This document shows, piece by piece, positions 18,398 to 27,603 of a stretch of DNA of 64,000 nucleotides. How positions within the stretch are numbered: the stretch's first letter is position 1; every line of letters starts with the position of its first letter. The stretch spans positions 1-64,000 of the forward strand of contig CAZRQV010000004.1 in NCBI GenBank assembly GCA_964602445.1, written 5' to 3'. A program made the translations under genes and the position numbers. This DNA is from HGM12587 sp964602445 (lineage in GTDB: Bacteria > Bacillota > Clostridia > Lachnospirales > Lachnospiraceae). The notes under the pieces were generated by a model that saw only the letters and a list, made by a program, of their open reading frames with translations, had not been told where the DNA came from and made no database searches.

Positions 18398-18925
18398 TCA
18401 AAAATAACTCATCAGCTCCCGCAGCAAGCCGGGAGCTTGATTTATGCCAAAAATCTTCTGATATCCCGTTTTGAGCTCTATGATCTGTTCTTTCATCAAG
18501 CAAAATTCCTGAAGCAGTCCATCCAGATCATTTTCGCCGATCCAGGTCTTTTCATTCCACAGAAACAGAATCTGCTCTTTCCACGGCAAAATCTTCAGAT
18601 AAATCTTTTCAAACTCTTTTTTATTTCCCGGAATCCCCATAATCACCATATCTGCTTCATGAAATATCTTTTTCAATAACTCCCTTCGCTGGCTTTGTAT
18701 GTACACAAGCTGGGGATCTTTTCTGTCATTTTCAAACAGATTCGCCGGAGTCTGTATCTCCGGTTCTCCATAAATATCAATGTATTCTCTACACAGCGGT
18801 TCCAGATTTTTCATTTTCATGAGCAATTTCCCCACTTCATAGTATTTTCTGCTATGTCCCTGGATTCCGAAAGACAAAAATCTTTCCCATGGATCAGCAC
18901 ATAAAAATACGATTTTTTTGAACAT
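18398..18925 (-). CDS. Hypothetical cytosolic protein, 175 aa
   Basis: I do not recognise the family. The protein starts with a short hydrophobic strand (KKIVFLCADPWERFL) and has an internal MVIMGIPGNKKEFEKIY segment, a pattern compatible with a Rossmann-like alpha/beta fold, but no catalytic motif is evident. It is rich in Lys, Glu and Leu and has no membrane segment. It converges with the CorC/HlyC gene, from which it is separated by only 7 bases. Confidence 0.7.
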   Translation of the reverse strand: MFKKIVFLCADPWERFLSFGIQGHSRKYYEVGKLLMKMKNLEPLCREYIDIYGEPEIQTPANLFENDRKDPQLVYIQSQRRELLKKIFHEADMVIMGIPGNKKEFEKIYLKILPWKEQILFLWNEKTWIGENDLDGLLQEFCLMKEQIIELKTGYQKIFGINQAPGLLRELMSYF

Positions 18926-19113
18926 TTCATTTCTCCATATTCTGTTGTTTTATTTTGGAAACTTGGAAGATACTTCCACGAATTTAAGACTTGTTTAGTA
19001 TACATAATTCTTTTCTTTTTGTAAACCGGATTTCATCTACAAATTTCGACATTTTGAAAACACACCTTTTTACAGTGATTACATATACTGATAAAAAAGA
19101 ATTGGGAGAATTC

Positions 19114-19158
19114 ATGGTACAAACAATTATGATCGATGCCGGACATGGTGGTGCATGA
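19114..19158 (+). pseudogene. 5' fragment of a split N-acetylmuramoyl-L-alanine amidase
   Basis: The fragment encodes MVQTIMIDAGHGGA and then stops at a TGA supplied by the prophage. IDAGHGG is the start of an Amidase_3 domain and contains the first zinc-ligand His. TGGGAGAATTC gives a plausible ribosome binding site. The remainder of the gene lies 31.5 kb away at 50,690-51,427. Rejoined across the core CATGGTGGT the gene would encode about 255 residues reading GHGGSNPGAVYEGRKE. Confidence 0.93.
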
Positions 19159-19175
19159 CAGCAAATAGGGTAATT
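19135..19175. other. attL attachment site
   Basis: The core CATGGTGGT (19144-19152) joins host sequence on the left to a phage arm on the right (CAGCAAATAGGGTAAT). That arm is the inverted partner of the one at attR. Confidence 0.85.
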
Positions 19176-19215
19176 ACTTTTTTAATACAAAGCCTACCTA
19201 TATTATAGTGAAGTT

Positions 19216-20124
19216 TTATACCACTCTGTCAATGATTCCGGCGATTGTTTTCGGACCACATTTTCTGTCAACATCCAGATCAAGCCACACCTGAATTGCT
19301 CCGATCACCTTTTCGGTGTACACACCAAGGTTTCCATCGATGCCGCCGTGCCGGTCCATCGGGAAGCCCATTTCTTTCGCTTCCCACTGCAGCCATTTGA
19401 CATAATCTTTTGACATGCCAAGACGGCCACGATACAGCGTATAAGTCGGTACCGGGTAAGGATTCGCTCCAACATAAACCGTATCTGTAGATGATCCTGT
19501 CTGCTGAATGTCTGCATAGATTATATTGAGATCTACATTGCCATTGATTCCTGCCACTTTACCGGTAGAGCTGTACTGCCAGCCAAACAACTCATGACCA
19601 TTTTTAACAGTCGGCATATAACCAATATCCGGATCTGCAGATACAAGCATCTGCTTTTTAGACGGATATCGTGCGATCCAAAACGGGCAATCAAATGCTG
19701 CTGCATCCAGCACATTCTTGTACCAGTCGAGATTGCAGTAAATACCGAACCCGTAGCCGGCAGCTTCGATGCGTGTCTTTGCCGCATTGATCAGTTTTGT
19801 CAACGCACTCTTTCCGAGATTCCGCAAACTGGAATCTTCCATATCCCACCAGATTGTTCCTGAGAAATCAATTTCGTGCATCAGACTGATCACTGCTTCC
19901 GCTTCCGTGATTGCTTTATCTACCGTAGCTGCATAGCTGTATTTGTACACATCAAACGGGATCCCGTTGGTACGGCAACCGGTGACATTGTTATAAAACT
20001 GATAATCCACCTTTCCGGATCCACGCACAGATCGGAGGATTGCAAATTTAACTCCGTCTCCGGCAGCATCTGCCCAGTTGATCGCACCCTGATTGTCTGA
20101 CACATCAATACCTTTTAAACTCAT
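19216..20124 (-). CDS. Endolysin: GH25 muramidase with peptidoglycan-binding domain
   Basis: 302 residues. The N-terminal GH25 (Chalaropsis-type) lysozyme domain spans about residues 1-200, with GIDVSDNQGAINW and the catalytic acid region TIWWDMEDSS. The C-terminal part (about 225-302, KWLQWEAKEMGFPMDRHGG) resembles a PG_binding_1 domain with VYTEKVIGAIQVWLDL. It should cleave the glycan strand at the end of infection. No signal peptide is present, so it needs the adjacent holin. It is the last gene of the late operon, next to attL. Confidence 0.95.
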   Translation of the reverse strand: MSLKGIDVSDNQGAINWADAAGDGVKFAILRSVRGSGKVDYQFYNNVTGCRTNGIPFDVYKYSYAATVDKAITEAEAVISLMHEIDFSGTIWWDMEDSSLRNLGKSALTKLINAAKTRIEAAGYGFGIYCNLDWYKNVLDAAAFDCPFWIARYPSKKQMLVSADPDIGYMPTVKNGHELFGWQYSSTGKVAGINGNVDLNIIYADIQQTGSSTDTVYVGANPYPVPTYTLYRGRLGMSKDYVKWLQWEAKEMGFPMDRHGGIDGNLGVYTEKVIGAIQVWLDLDVDRKCGPKTIAGIIDRVV

Positions 20125-20167
20125 TTTTCCTGCTCCTTTCCGGGGCGATCACCCGCCCCGACATTAA

Positions 20168-20491
20168 TCATTCTTTATATCGTGCTCTTTCCCACAGCTC
20201 ATGCACACGTTCCCAACCACCGGTTGCTACCAAATATACGATAAAGGCTGCGATAAACGATGCAAAAACATAGTACCAGGTGATCACCATTGCAAAATAC
20301 TGACAGGCGATCACCACGGACACCGGGCAAAGGATCATTGCGATCACCAATGCCACTGCATTTGTTGGCCACTTACTGATCACTGGCATTTCTTTGATCA
20401 CCTGTGTGATCATACTGGTCACAAACGCAAGTCCGCCGATTGCGATTAATAAATAAGTTACATACTGCATTAACATTTCTGTATTCATCAT
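20168..20491 (-). CDS. Phage holin
   Basis: 107 residues with three hydrophobic segments and a charged C-terminal tail (WERVHELWERARYKE). Size, topology and position directly before the lysin support a holin role in membrane permeabilisation. Its start overlaps the preceding XhlA-like gene by 4 bases. Confidence 0.85.
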   Translation of the reverse strand: MMNTEMLMQYVTYLLIAIGGLAFVTSMITQVIKEMPVISKWPTNAVALVIAMILCPVSVVIACQYFAMVITWYYVFASFIAAFIVYLVATGGWERVHELWERARYKE

Positions 20492-20718
20492 TCAAACTTC
20501 CTTTCCAAATCTTCGATTCTGTGATTCGCTACTTTTATCTTCTCTTCTAAAGTATATGTGCGTTCGATCACACTGTTATGTTTTTCCACATGTTTTGTCA
20601 GCTCGTTGAGCCGATAATCAACAAGTGCACGTGTTTTTTCCTGCTGACCATGATTATTGATCAGACATACGATCAATGTAATCCCTGCAGTAATGCAGGA
20701 TGATATAATTGTTTCCAT
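20488..20718 (-). CDS. XhlA-like small membrane/coiled-coil protein
   Basis: 76 residues: one N-terminal membrane segment (SCITAGITLIVCLIN) followed by a charged coiled coil (RLNELTKHVEKHNSVIERTY). This resembles the haemolysin XhlA-type lysis accessory proteins, though with the membrane helix at the N-terminus rather than the C-terminus. It probably assists the holin. Confidence 0.65.
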   Translation of the reverse strand: METIISSCITAGITLIVCLINNHGQQEKTRALVDYRLNELTKHVEKHNSVIERTYTLEEKIKVANHRIEDLERKFE

Positions 20719-20764
20719 TTGATTCCTTTCTCCGGCTGGTTGTGCCGGTGCAACTTTATAATAT

Positions 20765-20791
20765 CTAATATTCTGGTCTGTCTCTTGCCAT
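20765..20791 (-). CDS. Possible 8-codon leader peptide
   Basis: A perfect AGGAGG stands four bases before an ATG that opens an 8-residue frame, MARDRPEY. A CCGGC/GCCGG hairpin follows before the next gene. It may be a translated leader or a remnant; nothing else supports it. Confidence 0.2.
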   Translation of the reverse strand: MARDRPEY

Positions 20792-20801
20792 AAATCCTCC
20801 T

Positions 20802-20834
20802 AAAAAAGCACCGACCATCTCTGATCGGCGCTTT
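20802..20834 (-). terminator. Terminator between tail and lysis genes
   Basis: AGCGCCGATC pairs with GGTCGGTGCT (G-U tolerated) around a short loop and is followed by six T residues on the minus strand. It lies directly after the tail-hydrolase gene, and the lysis genes lie downstream, so readthrough or another promoter must supply them. Confidence 0.8.
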
Positions 20835-20847
20835 GGCTCTTAATATA

Positions 20848-21888
20848 TCAAGTTGTACAAGTTAATGTTGCTATGTCAGATGTCACTGTATTGCCATGTG
20901 CATCTGTAACAACACACCGATACATCTGACCGTTCCGGAATGTATTAATCTCAACAGGCTGTGTATCCGTATCCCATCCAGTAAATCCAGACTTGTACCA
21001 GTTAGTGCCATTGGTTGAGTATTGCCACTCGTAACTAAGCCCGTCTCCCTCCGCTTTAACCGTAAAAGTTGCCGTATCTCCGACGTTGCCGGTCTGATCT
21101 TGCGGATGCTGCGTAATCTTGAGTGTCGGCTGAACTACAGTTGTTGTACCACTTCTGTATGGTCTTGCTATGTAGAGCAATTTACCCAATGTATAATTGG
21201 ATGGAACATTATTGATATCAAAAGTCCAGATAGCTGATGGTTGTCCCCACAAAGCATGTACGCACTTCGTACCTTTGTCCTCCATTGCGATAACCACGTG
21301 CCAGATCGAGCCGAAATAAGCATTGTCGTAATACTGGTAAAACAGAAGATCGCCTTTTTTAATAGCAGCAGTGCTATTACTGTTTAAAATCTGCCCGTTT
21401 TGGTAGGCATATAATGCAAGTTCATTCGCATCAGCAATTCCTGCTTTCTCATAATCAGGATTAGCCCATGAGTATAAATCAGTCCTTGCAGTTACCTTTG
21501 TGCCGTCTCCATCGTAATATGGTGACTCCTCATATGGGATACCTCTCAGAATCAGACCGGCGAAAGCACTACACTGGATGATGTATGTACCATCATCATC
21601 TTTAAACTTTTGTTTGCTGCCACTTAAAACACTGTAGCCAGCTTTGTATTTGATCGTTAATCTGCCGTCTGCAATTGCATCAAGATATGTTTGTGCTACG
21701 GCTACGATCTCTGATGCTTTTGCATCATCGTATGCCGTCTCGGTGTGGTATAACACAGTAAGAGGTGGGAGCTGATTTACCTTTGTGGCAAATTCTGCTA
21801 CAGTCATTTTGCCGCTTTCTCCGTTTCGGCTCCGGATTGCATCGGCAACTGCCTGTATACTCTGCTCTTCGTAAAGCTTATTTGCCAT
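20848..21888 (-). CDS. Tail-associated NlpC/P60-like hydrolase with Ig-like domain
   Basis: 346 residues in three parts. Residues 1-45 (MANKLYEEQSIQAVADAIR) are a small phage-tail motif. Residues about 55-250 look like an NlpC/P60-type cysteine peptidase: IIQCSAFAGL for the nucleophile and SIWHVVIAME for the His. Residues about 255-346 are an Ig-like beta domain (QDQTGNVGDTATFTVKAEG, YRCVVTDAHGNTVTS). It probably opens the cell wall during DNA injection, with the Ig-like domain binding surface sugars. The catalytic motifs are divergent, so activity is inferred. It overlaps the preceding gene by one base. Confidence 0.72.
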   Translation of the reverse strand: MANKLYEEQSIQAVADAIRSRNGESGKMTVAEFATKVNQLPPLTVLYHTETAYDDAKASEIVAVAQTYLDAIADGRLTIKYKAGYSVLSGSKQKFKDDDGTYIIQCSAFAGLILRGIPYEESPYYDGDGTKVTARTDLYSWANPDYEKAGIADANELALYAYQNGQILNSNSTAAIKKGDLLFYQYYDNAYFGSIWHVVIAMEDKGTKCVHALWGQPSAIWTFDINNVPSNYTLGKLLYIARPYRSGTTTVVQPTLKITQHPQDQTGNVGDTATFTVKAEGDGLSYEWQYSTNGTNWYKSGFTGWDTDTQPVEINTFRNGQMYRCVVTDAHGNTVTSDIATLTCTT

Positions 21889-23128
21889 TAATACACCTCC
21901 TCGTTTCCATCTTCTACTGTAGTTGCATTTCCCAGTAGTTCTTCCATATCTTCCCTCAGTTTTAAAATGTCGCCAGGATGCTCGATTTTTAATACTTCTT
22001 TTACGCTTCCGTTGTTTCGATGCGAAAATGTAATGTACCCGTCTTTTTTGATTCTAAAGCTTCTATTTGTGTTCAAATCACCATAACTAATCACCTGATT
22101 GAGAACGTGTTCTGAATCTGCTACAAGCATAAACGGATTATATGGCGATGCAAGTGTTACATCTTCGAACAAGCTTATCTTGTCATTCTTTTTTACTTCT
22201 ATTGCCCTGCAGTAATATTCATTTGATGCCATTGCGGCGACTTCTAAATGCTCAATATTGTCTCCAACGGAAAAACTTTTTGTCGCAATACAGCAGTCGC
22301 CTACCATTTCGGAATCATTCAGCTTTACATTTCTAACAAAATTCATCTTGGTCAATCCACTAAATTGGCTTCTGACCGCTTCCCCCGCAGATGCATAAGT
22401 AGTTCCATCTGCCCCAATCCTGATATCCCGCAATTCTGCATCTCCGGTTGTACTGCCATCCTTCAGACTTGCCAAAGCATTGATCCTTGCACGTTCTACT
22501 TCAATCAGATGCAAAAGTTTGCCTGCTGCATCCGTGCCAAGCTGTCCATCTAATTCCTTCAACCACTGTTCGAATTTTATACCGCATTGATCATAAAAAT
22601 CATCAAATTGTGCCTTTAACTGAGAAAAATCCAATTCTTCTACAGTTCCTGTAACAACACCACATAAAGATCTGTATTCTCTCGTATCAGTGATATCTGA
22701 CTGCGTGATTTCAACTTTTCCTGCCTTTACCACAACTCTGGCAATTACTAATTGATAAATACCACTTGTTCTTACTAAAGCTGCTGGAATAGGTGAATCT
22801 TTTTCCGTTCCTTTCACAATTTTAATCGTAATATCTCTTTCTGTATCATTTCTTTCAATTACAATCGAATCAATTCTGTCATAAACTGCTCCTGCTGTAT
22901 CTAGTGTCAGTATAGTGTCATTTTTAAACACTCTAACCTTACCTTCTATATTACAGTATCCGGAACTTACGGCTACACTCATACCGCCATTGGCCATCAC
23001 CTTCAGATCTCCGGAAAAAACACCTGTTGTAAAAATTTTTTCAGCCAGTATTCAAAACTTTCTGCATTATATTTACGATCACCATCATTACTATCGTAAA
23101 AAAAAGCATGATCAAATGTACTACTCAT
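21888..23128 (-). pseudogene. Baseplate/tail-fibre protein, frameshifted
   Basis: The 5' frame encodes MSSTFDHAFFYDSNDGDRKY to WLKKFLQQVFFPEI and stops. Read one base back at the A6T5 tract (23031-23041), the protein continues as FTTGVFSGDLKV into MANGGMSVAVSSGYCNIEGKV, giving about 413 residues. The N-terminus (SxDGDRKYNAE, then a GMSVAV..G region) is typical of upper-baseplate/tip proteins of Firmicutes siphoviruses. The downstream part alone has an internal ATG at 23000 or 22997. The cause could be a mutation, a sequencing error or, less likely, recoding. The C-terminal part looks like an adsorption domain. Confidence 0.75.
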
Positions 23129-24173
23129 TTTTAACCCAACTCCAATCCACGGTATCCGGAAGAGCTGAACCGAATGTTGGAACAACTCTCATTTGACCGT
23201 ATTCATATATTTCACTTATTTCTTCAATTCGTTTATTAATAGTTACACCCCAGGCATTTTTCTGTATCACAACAATATCACCAAGGTCATAATCTTTTTG
23301 ATACACAAAATTACTATTGGCTTCTGTATCACATTCGAAAGATTGAGTTACAATATTTTCTTCTAATGCTTCCAGACCTCTTTGATATAACAATTTTTCA
23401 TATTCTTCCGTTCCCAAATCATCAGATCTAAGATCTTTAGCATCCACAAATATTTCTCTAAGATTCAGTCCCTCTCCAGATCCAACTACAACGTATTTTC
23501 TCGCTGCACCTTCCCCTTCTCCTCCAACATAAGCCTTTGTTTTATAAAGTTGAGTGTTTTCCTGATACACTGCATTATTCAAATTTTCATATTGTTCCGA
23601 GAAAATGACTCTTCGAGTTGTGCCGTTAATTATCGTTCTGTCTTCACCTTGATAAATCTCAAAATAGATTTTTCTATTTTGAAAATCAGGACGCATTCTA
23701 AAGCCTAAGTTTGATATTGTTGCAAGTTTCTGTTCGATTTCCAAAAGATTTTTATAAGTCACTTGGAATTGTACAGCTTCTTCAAATCCCTGCTTCTTTC
23801 CTAAAATAACCTTCGGAATAGGATCCGTTCTTGTCAATAAATCACGCATAGCATTTTCGACTTTACCAGTAAAATTTACTGTATTTTTAATCAGTCGTCT
23901 GTCCATGTATGCAGTCATAAAACGACCTTTGACAGTCATTTCATTCTTCATATCATTTTCTTCTAATTTGATATCTTCAATGATTCCTGCATCCAAATCA
24001 CCTTTTTTATACAGTAAATTTTCGCTTTTTATCAGTCTTATATTTTTACTAGTAATGGGAATATGTAATTCAAAATTCCCTGGTCTTCGATATTTCCTAG
24101 TCCATACAAGTGAGGTCTGATTTTCTATTGTTCCCAAAAATTCCATTTCAGGACTGAACACTCTTAATTCCAT
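23121..24173 (-). CDS. Tail protein, ReqiPepy6 Gp37-like
   Basis: 350 residues. The opening MELRVFSPEMEFLGTIEN with SLVWTRKYRRPGNFELHIP matches the siphovirus Gp37-like tail family that follows the distal tail protein and probably forms part of the baseplate hub. It lies in the expected position between Dit and the baseplate protein, and its stop overlaps the next start. Confidence 0.85.
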   Translation of the reverse strand: MELRVFSPEMEFLGTIENQTSLVWTRKYRRPGNFELHIPITSKNIRLIKSENLLYKKGDLDAGIIEDIKLEENDMKNEMTVKGRFMTAYMDRRLIKNTVNFTGKVENAMRDLLTRTDPIPKVILGKKQGFEEAVQFQVTYKNLLEIEQKLATISNLGFRMRPDFQNRKIYFEIYQGEDRTIINGTTRRVIFSEQYENLNNAVYQENTQLYKTKAYVGGEGEGAARKYVVVGSGEGLNLREIFVDAKDLRSDDLGTEEYEKLLYQRGLEALEENIVTQSFECDTEANSNFVYQKDYDLGDIVVIQKNAWGVTINKRIEEISEIYEYGQMRVVPTFGSALPDTVDWSWVKNE

Positions 24174-24174
24174 C

Positions 24175-25050
24175 TTAAACTCCTAAGTATTTAAAACGAT
24201 ATTTAATTGTAACAGTCATATATCCTTCACCGGAATCTGCCGTATATGCAAACGTGTTATTTCCGGGAACTAACTGCAAAAATTCAGAATCCAGATCAAG
24301 ATATCCATTTATTTCTTCTAAACTTTCATCAGATTCCAGATAAATATGTTTGTTATTTGTACCAGTAGTAATGATTACTCTATCACCCATTTGCATTTTA
24401 AAAGGTGTCAAATCTGTTCCAATTCTTACGAATTCATTTTTTTCGATATGATAGATTTTTGGATTTAATACTTCTCCAATAGCTTCAATCACTATCTCCA
24501 ATCCAATCCGATCTGCCGCTGAATCATTTTCAATCGTTTTCATTTTTTCATTTGCTTTTGTTCCAAATTCAATTCCGGAAGTCGGGATTGAAAAAGCAAA
24601 TGTAAATTGTGGCTCCCAATTCGCAAGTGCTACTTCTATATCTTCCGGTGCAACAAAATATGGATCCGGACATATCAGACTAATTGTTGCTGTACGGCAA
24701 CGTTTGGCAGAATCGTTTTCTATCTTTTCGACATAGTATTCTATTTCACGCTCTTCACCATCTTCCATATAAACAAAAGTTCCAGGACTTTTAGGTGTAA
24801 ACAAACTGTACAACTTATTTCTATTTCTCATATAATTTTCTTTATATGAGACAGTAAGCACAATATTTCTTTTTTTCACAGTACTACCCTGATAAGTTGC
24901 ACCATCAGTCATTGTATTATCGGACGTTACTACATTGTTTTCCACACTATAGATTCCTTCGCAATCAACTAATAGGAAAGGACTAAAACCTCCTGTCCCA
25001 AAAGTAATTGATTGACCATTTTTATTTTTGCACACAATACTTCTTGCCAC
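24175..25050 (-). CDS. Distal tail protein (Dit-like)
   Basis: 291 residues with the N-terminal beta-rich Dit pattern (GFSPFLLVDCEGIYSVENN, then KKRNIVLTVSYKENY and LYSLFTPKSPG). Dit forms the hexameric ring at the tail tip. It starts on the base where the tape-measure gene stops and is followed by the Gp37-like gene. Confidence 0.86.
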   Translation of the reverse strand: MARSIVCKNKNGQSITFGTGGFSPFLLVDCEGIYSVENNVVTSDNTMTDGATYQGSTVKKRNIVLTVSYKENYMRNRNKLYSLFTPKSPGTFVYMEDGEEREIEYYVEKIENDSAKRCRTATISLICPDPYFVAPEDIEVALANWEPQFTFAFSIPTSGIEFGTKANEKMKTIENDSAADRIGLEIVIEAIGEVLNPKIYHIEKNEFVRIGTDLTPFKMQMGDRVIITTGTNNKHIYLESDESLEEINGYLDLDSEFLQLVPGNNTFAYTADSGEGYMTVTIKYRFKYLGV

Positions 25051-27206
25051 TACACCACTCCTCTCATCGCAAGTATCATCTGTCTATTCGCATTCCTTGT
25101 CTGTCTTGCTACCTCCGAAGGATTCAATTCTTTCGGACTGCTTATATAGATGTTTTGTGTGTACCCATTTGAATAGGTCATATCTTTTCCAGATTGAAAC
25201 GCTGCCATTCCGGATACATCTGTTAAAAGCGTTCTCTGAATCTTCCCGGAAGTATGTAAAGTCAACTCATTCATTGCATCTTCTACGGCATTTACATTCT
25301 CTTTAATACCAACAGCAATTCCTTTCGGAATCCACTGACCGATCTGATCACGCATAACTTTGGATGGAGAATTGATATCAAAAAATTCTTTTCCCTTTTC
25401 CAATGCACCGCTAGCCACTTCTCCAATCGCATTCAGTACAGACCCAGTAGCTCCTAATATACCTTCTGCAATTCCACCAATAATGTCTTTACCTAGCTGT
25501 ATCCAATCATATTCTAAAAATGCATCTTTCGCCTGAATTACAACTTCGCCAATTTTTTCAACGACATCAGGAATAGCACCGCCAATTCCTTTTATCAATT
25601 CTGCGATCATTTCACCGCCCTGTTTCAAGATATCTGGAAGATTTTCACCAATTGTATTTAAAAAATTAAACACAACTTCAATGGCAGATGATATCAAGTT
25701 TGGTAAGCTATCCAGAATTCCGTTTACAAGCTCCAGCAAAATCTTTACACCTTCCTGCATAATCTCCGGTAACTTTCCAGTAATTGTCAGAAGTAAATTT
25801 GTTACGATATTTAAAGCCGCATTGACAATCTGTGGTAAATTATCAGCAATTCCTTGAACGATATTCAGTAACAAATCCGCTCCGCTATTCAAAAAATCCG
25901 GAAGGATTTCTAAAAAATATCCCAAAAGCTGATCAATCATCTCTCCTGCTGCCGTCAAAATCTCTGGAATATTTTCCAAAACCCCGTCGGCCACATTACT
26001 GACAATCTCAACCCCTTTTTCTAAAATTTGGGGAAACGCTGCTGTAATTCCATCTAATATGTCGGATACGATAAATTCATCAGTTCCCAAAATTTCTCCT
26101 GCTGCAATATCAAGCCCTGTTTTCAATTCATCAATAAATTCTGCCGCTATAGTATTCCAATCAGCATCAATCAGTGTTGTTGCAAAAGATTCTATCAGAT
26201 CCCATGCCACTTCGATAAAATATGGAATCTCTGCCACAATACCAGTAACCAATTTACTTATAAGCTGTTGACCCATACCTATAATTTCACCAGAATTATT
26301 CGACACAGCAACTAAGCTTCGAACTATCCATGAGCCAATCGCTGGTATTGTTTCAGGAATAGCTCGAAGTAAATTTCCAAACATCGGTATTAAATTTCCT
26401 TGAACAAAAGTAAATATCGTATCGCCTAATGCCTGTAATGATGGCCCAACATCTTCTCCCAGCGTTAAATTTCCAATCAAATTCTTTGCTGCTGCCTTCA
26501 TAGCTGCCATGGATCCTGAAAATGTACTCGATGCTTCTAATGCTGTAGTACCTGTTACATCCATTTCTTCCTGGATCACATGAATTGCTTCATAAACATC
26601 ACTAAGATTATTCAGATCATACTTAACTCCGGATATCTTTTGTGCATCTACTAACAATCTTTCCATTTCAGATTTTGTACCGCCATACCCAAGTTTAAGG
26701 TTATCCAGCATCGTATAATTTTGTTTTGCAAAGCCCTGATAAGCATTCTGGATACTGCTCATATCTGTACCAAATTTATTCGCATTATCTGCCATGTCAA
26801 TAATCGCCATATTCGCTGTTTCCGCAGCGGCTGCTGTATCTCCGCCAAGTCCTTGCAATAACGATGCCGAAAATCCAGTAACGGTTTCCATATATTCATT
26901 TGCAGACAATCCTGCTGTAGAATAAGCTGCGTCAGCATACTGTTTTACCGTATCTGCACTCTCTTTAAAAAGCGTTTCAACACCGCCAATACTCTGTTGT
27001 AATGCTGCACCCTCATTAATGGATTCACCGATCAGTTTCCCAATTCCAGCCGCTGCAATCAATGTCTTAACTTTTCCGATCAGACTTTTCCCAAAAGTAT
27101 CTCCTGCCGAATTTCCTTCACCACTGATCGTACTTTTAATATTATCGGCGATTCCTCTGGCAGACGGCATGATTTGTACATATGCTTTTGCTAACTCAGT
27201 TGCCAT
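25050..27206 (-). CDS. Tape measure protein
   Basis: 718 residues, Ala/Gly/Ile-rich with repeated amphipathic helices of the type LLNIVQGIADNLPQIVNAAL and hydrophobic stretches. The N-terminal SARGIADNIKSTISGEG and the phage TMP region (GVETLFKESADTVKQYAD, ANKFGTDMSSIQNAYQGFAK) identify it. It sets tail length; 718 residues imply a fairly short tail. A conserved INSPSKVMRDQIGQWIPKGIAVGI motif lies near the C-terminus. Confidence 0.95.
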   Translation of the reverse strand: MATELAKAYVQIMPSARGIADNIKSTISGEGNSAGDTFGKSLIGKVKTLIAAAGIGKLIGESINEGAALQQSIGGVETLFKESADTVKQYADAAYSTAGLSANEYMETVTGFSASLLQGLGGDTAAAAETANMAIIDMADNANKFGTDMSSIQNAYQGFAKQNYTMLDNLKLGYGGTKSEMERLLVDAQKISGVKYDLNNLSDVYEAIHVIQEEMDVTGTTALEASSTFSGSMAAMKAAAKNLIGNLTLGEDVGPSLQALGDTIFTFVQGNLIPMFGNLLRAIPETIPAIGSWIVRSLVAVSNNSGEIIGMGQQLISKLVTGIVAEIPYFIEVAWDLIESFATTLIDADWNTIAAEFIDELKTGLDIAAGEILGTDEFIVSDILDGITAAFPQILEKGVEIVSNVADGVLENIPEILTAAGEMIDQLLGYFLEILPDFLNSGADLLLNIVQGIADNLPQIVNAALNIVTNLLLTITGKLPEIMQEGVKILLELVNGILDSLPNLISSAIEVVFNFLNTIGENLPDILKQGGEMIAELIKGIGGAIPDVVEKIGEVVIQAKDAFLEYDWIQLGKDIIGGIAEGILGATGSVLNAIGEVASGALEKGKEFFDINSPSKVMRDQIGQWIPKGIAVGIKENVNAVEDAMNELTLHTSGKIQRTLLTDVSGMAAFQSGKDMTYSNGYTQNIYISSPKELNPSEVARQTRNANRQMILAMRGVV

Positions 27207-27603
27207 TGTTTACTCCTTTCAATATTTTTTCACGTGCATTTTCAAAATCTTCCGCCGTATCAAAAGTCAAGATTACACCGTCTTTATTTTCATCTTTATG
27301 CCCCATTAAATACGCCGTAATCGATTTTGGCCTATTCTGCCCATTTGCACCATCTTCTGTTTTCGACCATAAAATCAAAGCCAATTTATCAACAGCAGAA
27401 GCAAGCAGCAATGTATCCGTTGGAACGGTCATTTTATTTAACGTCATTTTTATTCTTGAATTATCCCTCAAACCAGCAGAAAGCGTTGCCAGTAAACTGA
27501 CTGGTAACGCTTTATAATTTAATATCCCATATGTTTCCGCAAGATCACAGATCAACGCATCTTCATCTGCTGATATCATGCCGGCGAGGATTAAGAGTTT
27601 TTT
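27196..27603 (-). CDS. Tail assembly chaperone extension (gpT-like), via -1 frameshift
   Basis: The -1 frame opens at the slippery site and reads KLLILAGMISADEDALICDL to KGVNNGN, about 135 residues; the piece from the internal ATG has 127. It has no good ribosome binding site, and ISADEDALICDLAETYGILN is a recognised gpT-type (DUF5361-like) sequence. It is therefore expressed as the C-terminal part of a gpG-gpT fusion that chaperones the tape measure protein. It overlaps the tape-measure start by 11 bases. Confidence 0.85.
   Translation of the reverse strand, partial: KKLLILAGMISADEDALICDLAETYGILNYKALPVSLLATLSAGLRDNSRIKMTLNKMTVPTDTLLLASAVDKLALILWSKTEDGANGQNRPKSITAYLMGHKDENKDGVILTFDTAEDFENAREKILKGVNNGN

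Noticed and set aside
18411..18440. AGCTCCCG/CGGGAGCT hairpin as a terminator of the CorC/HlyC gene
   Set aside because: The stem is strong but no T-run follows on either strand, and it lies within the convergent coding region.
19081..19113. CATATACT as a sporulation sigma-factor promoter for the amidase
   Set aside because: A -35 element at a proper distance could not be identified, and the consensus is too loose to call.
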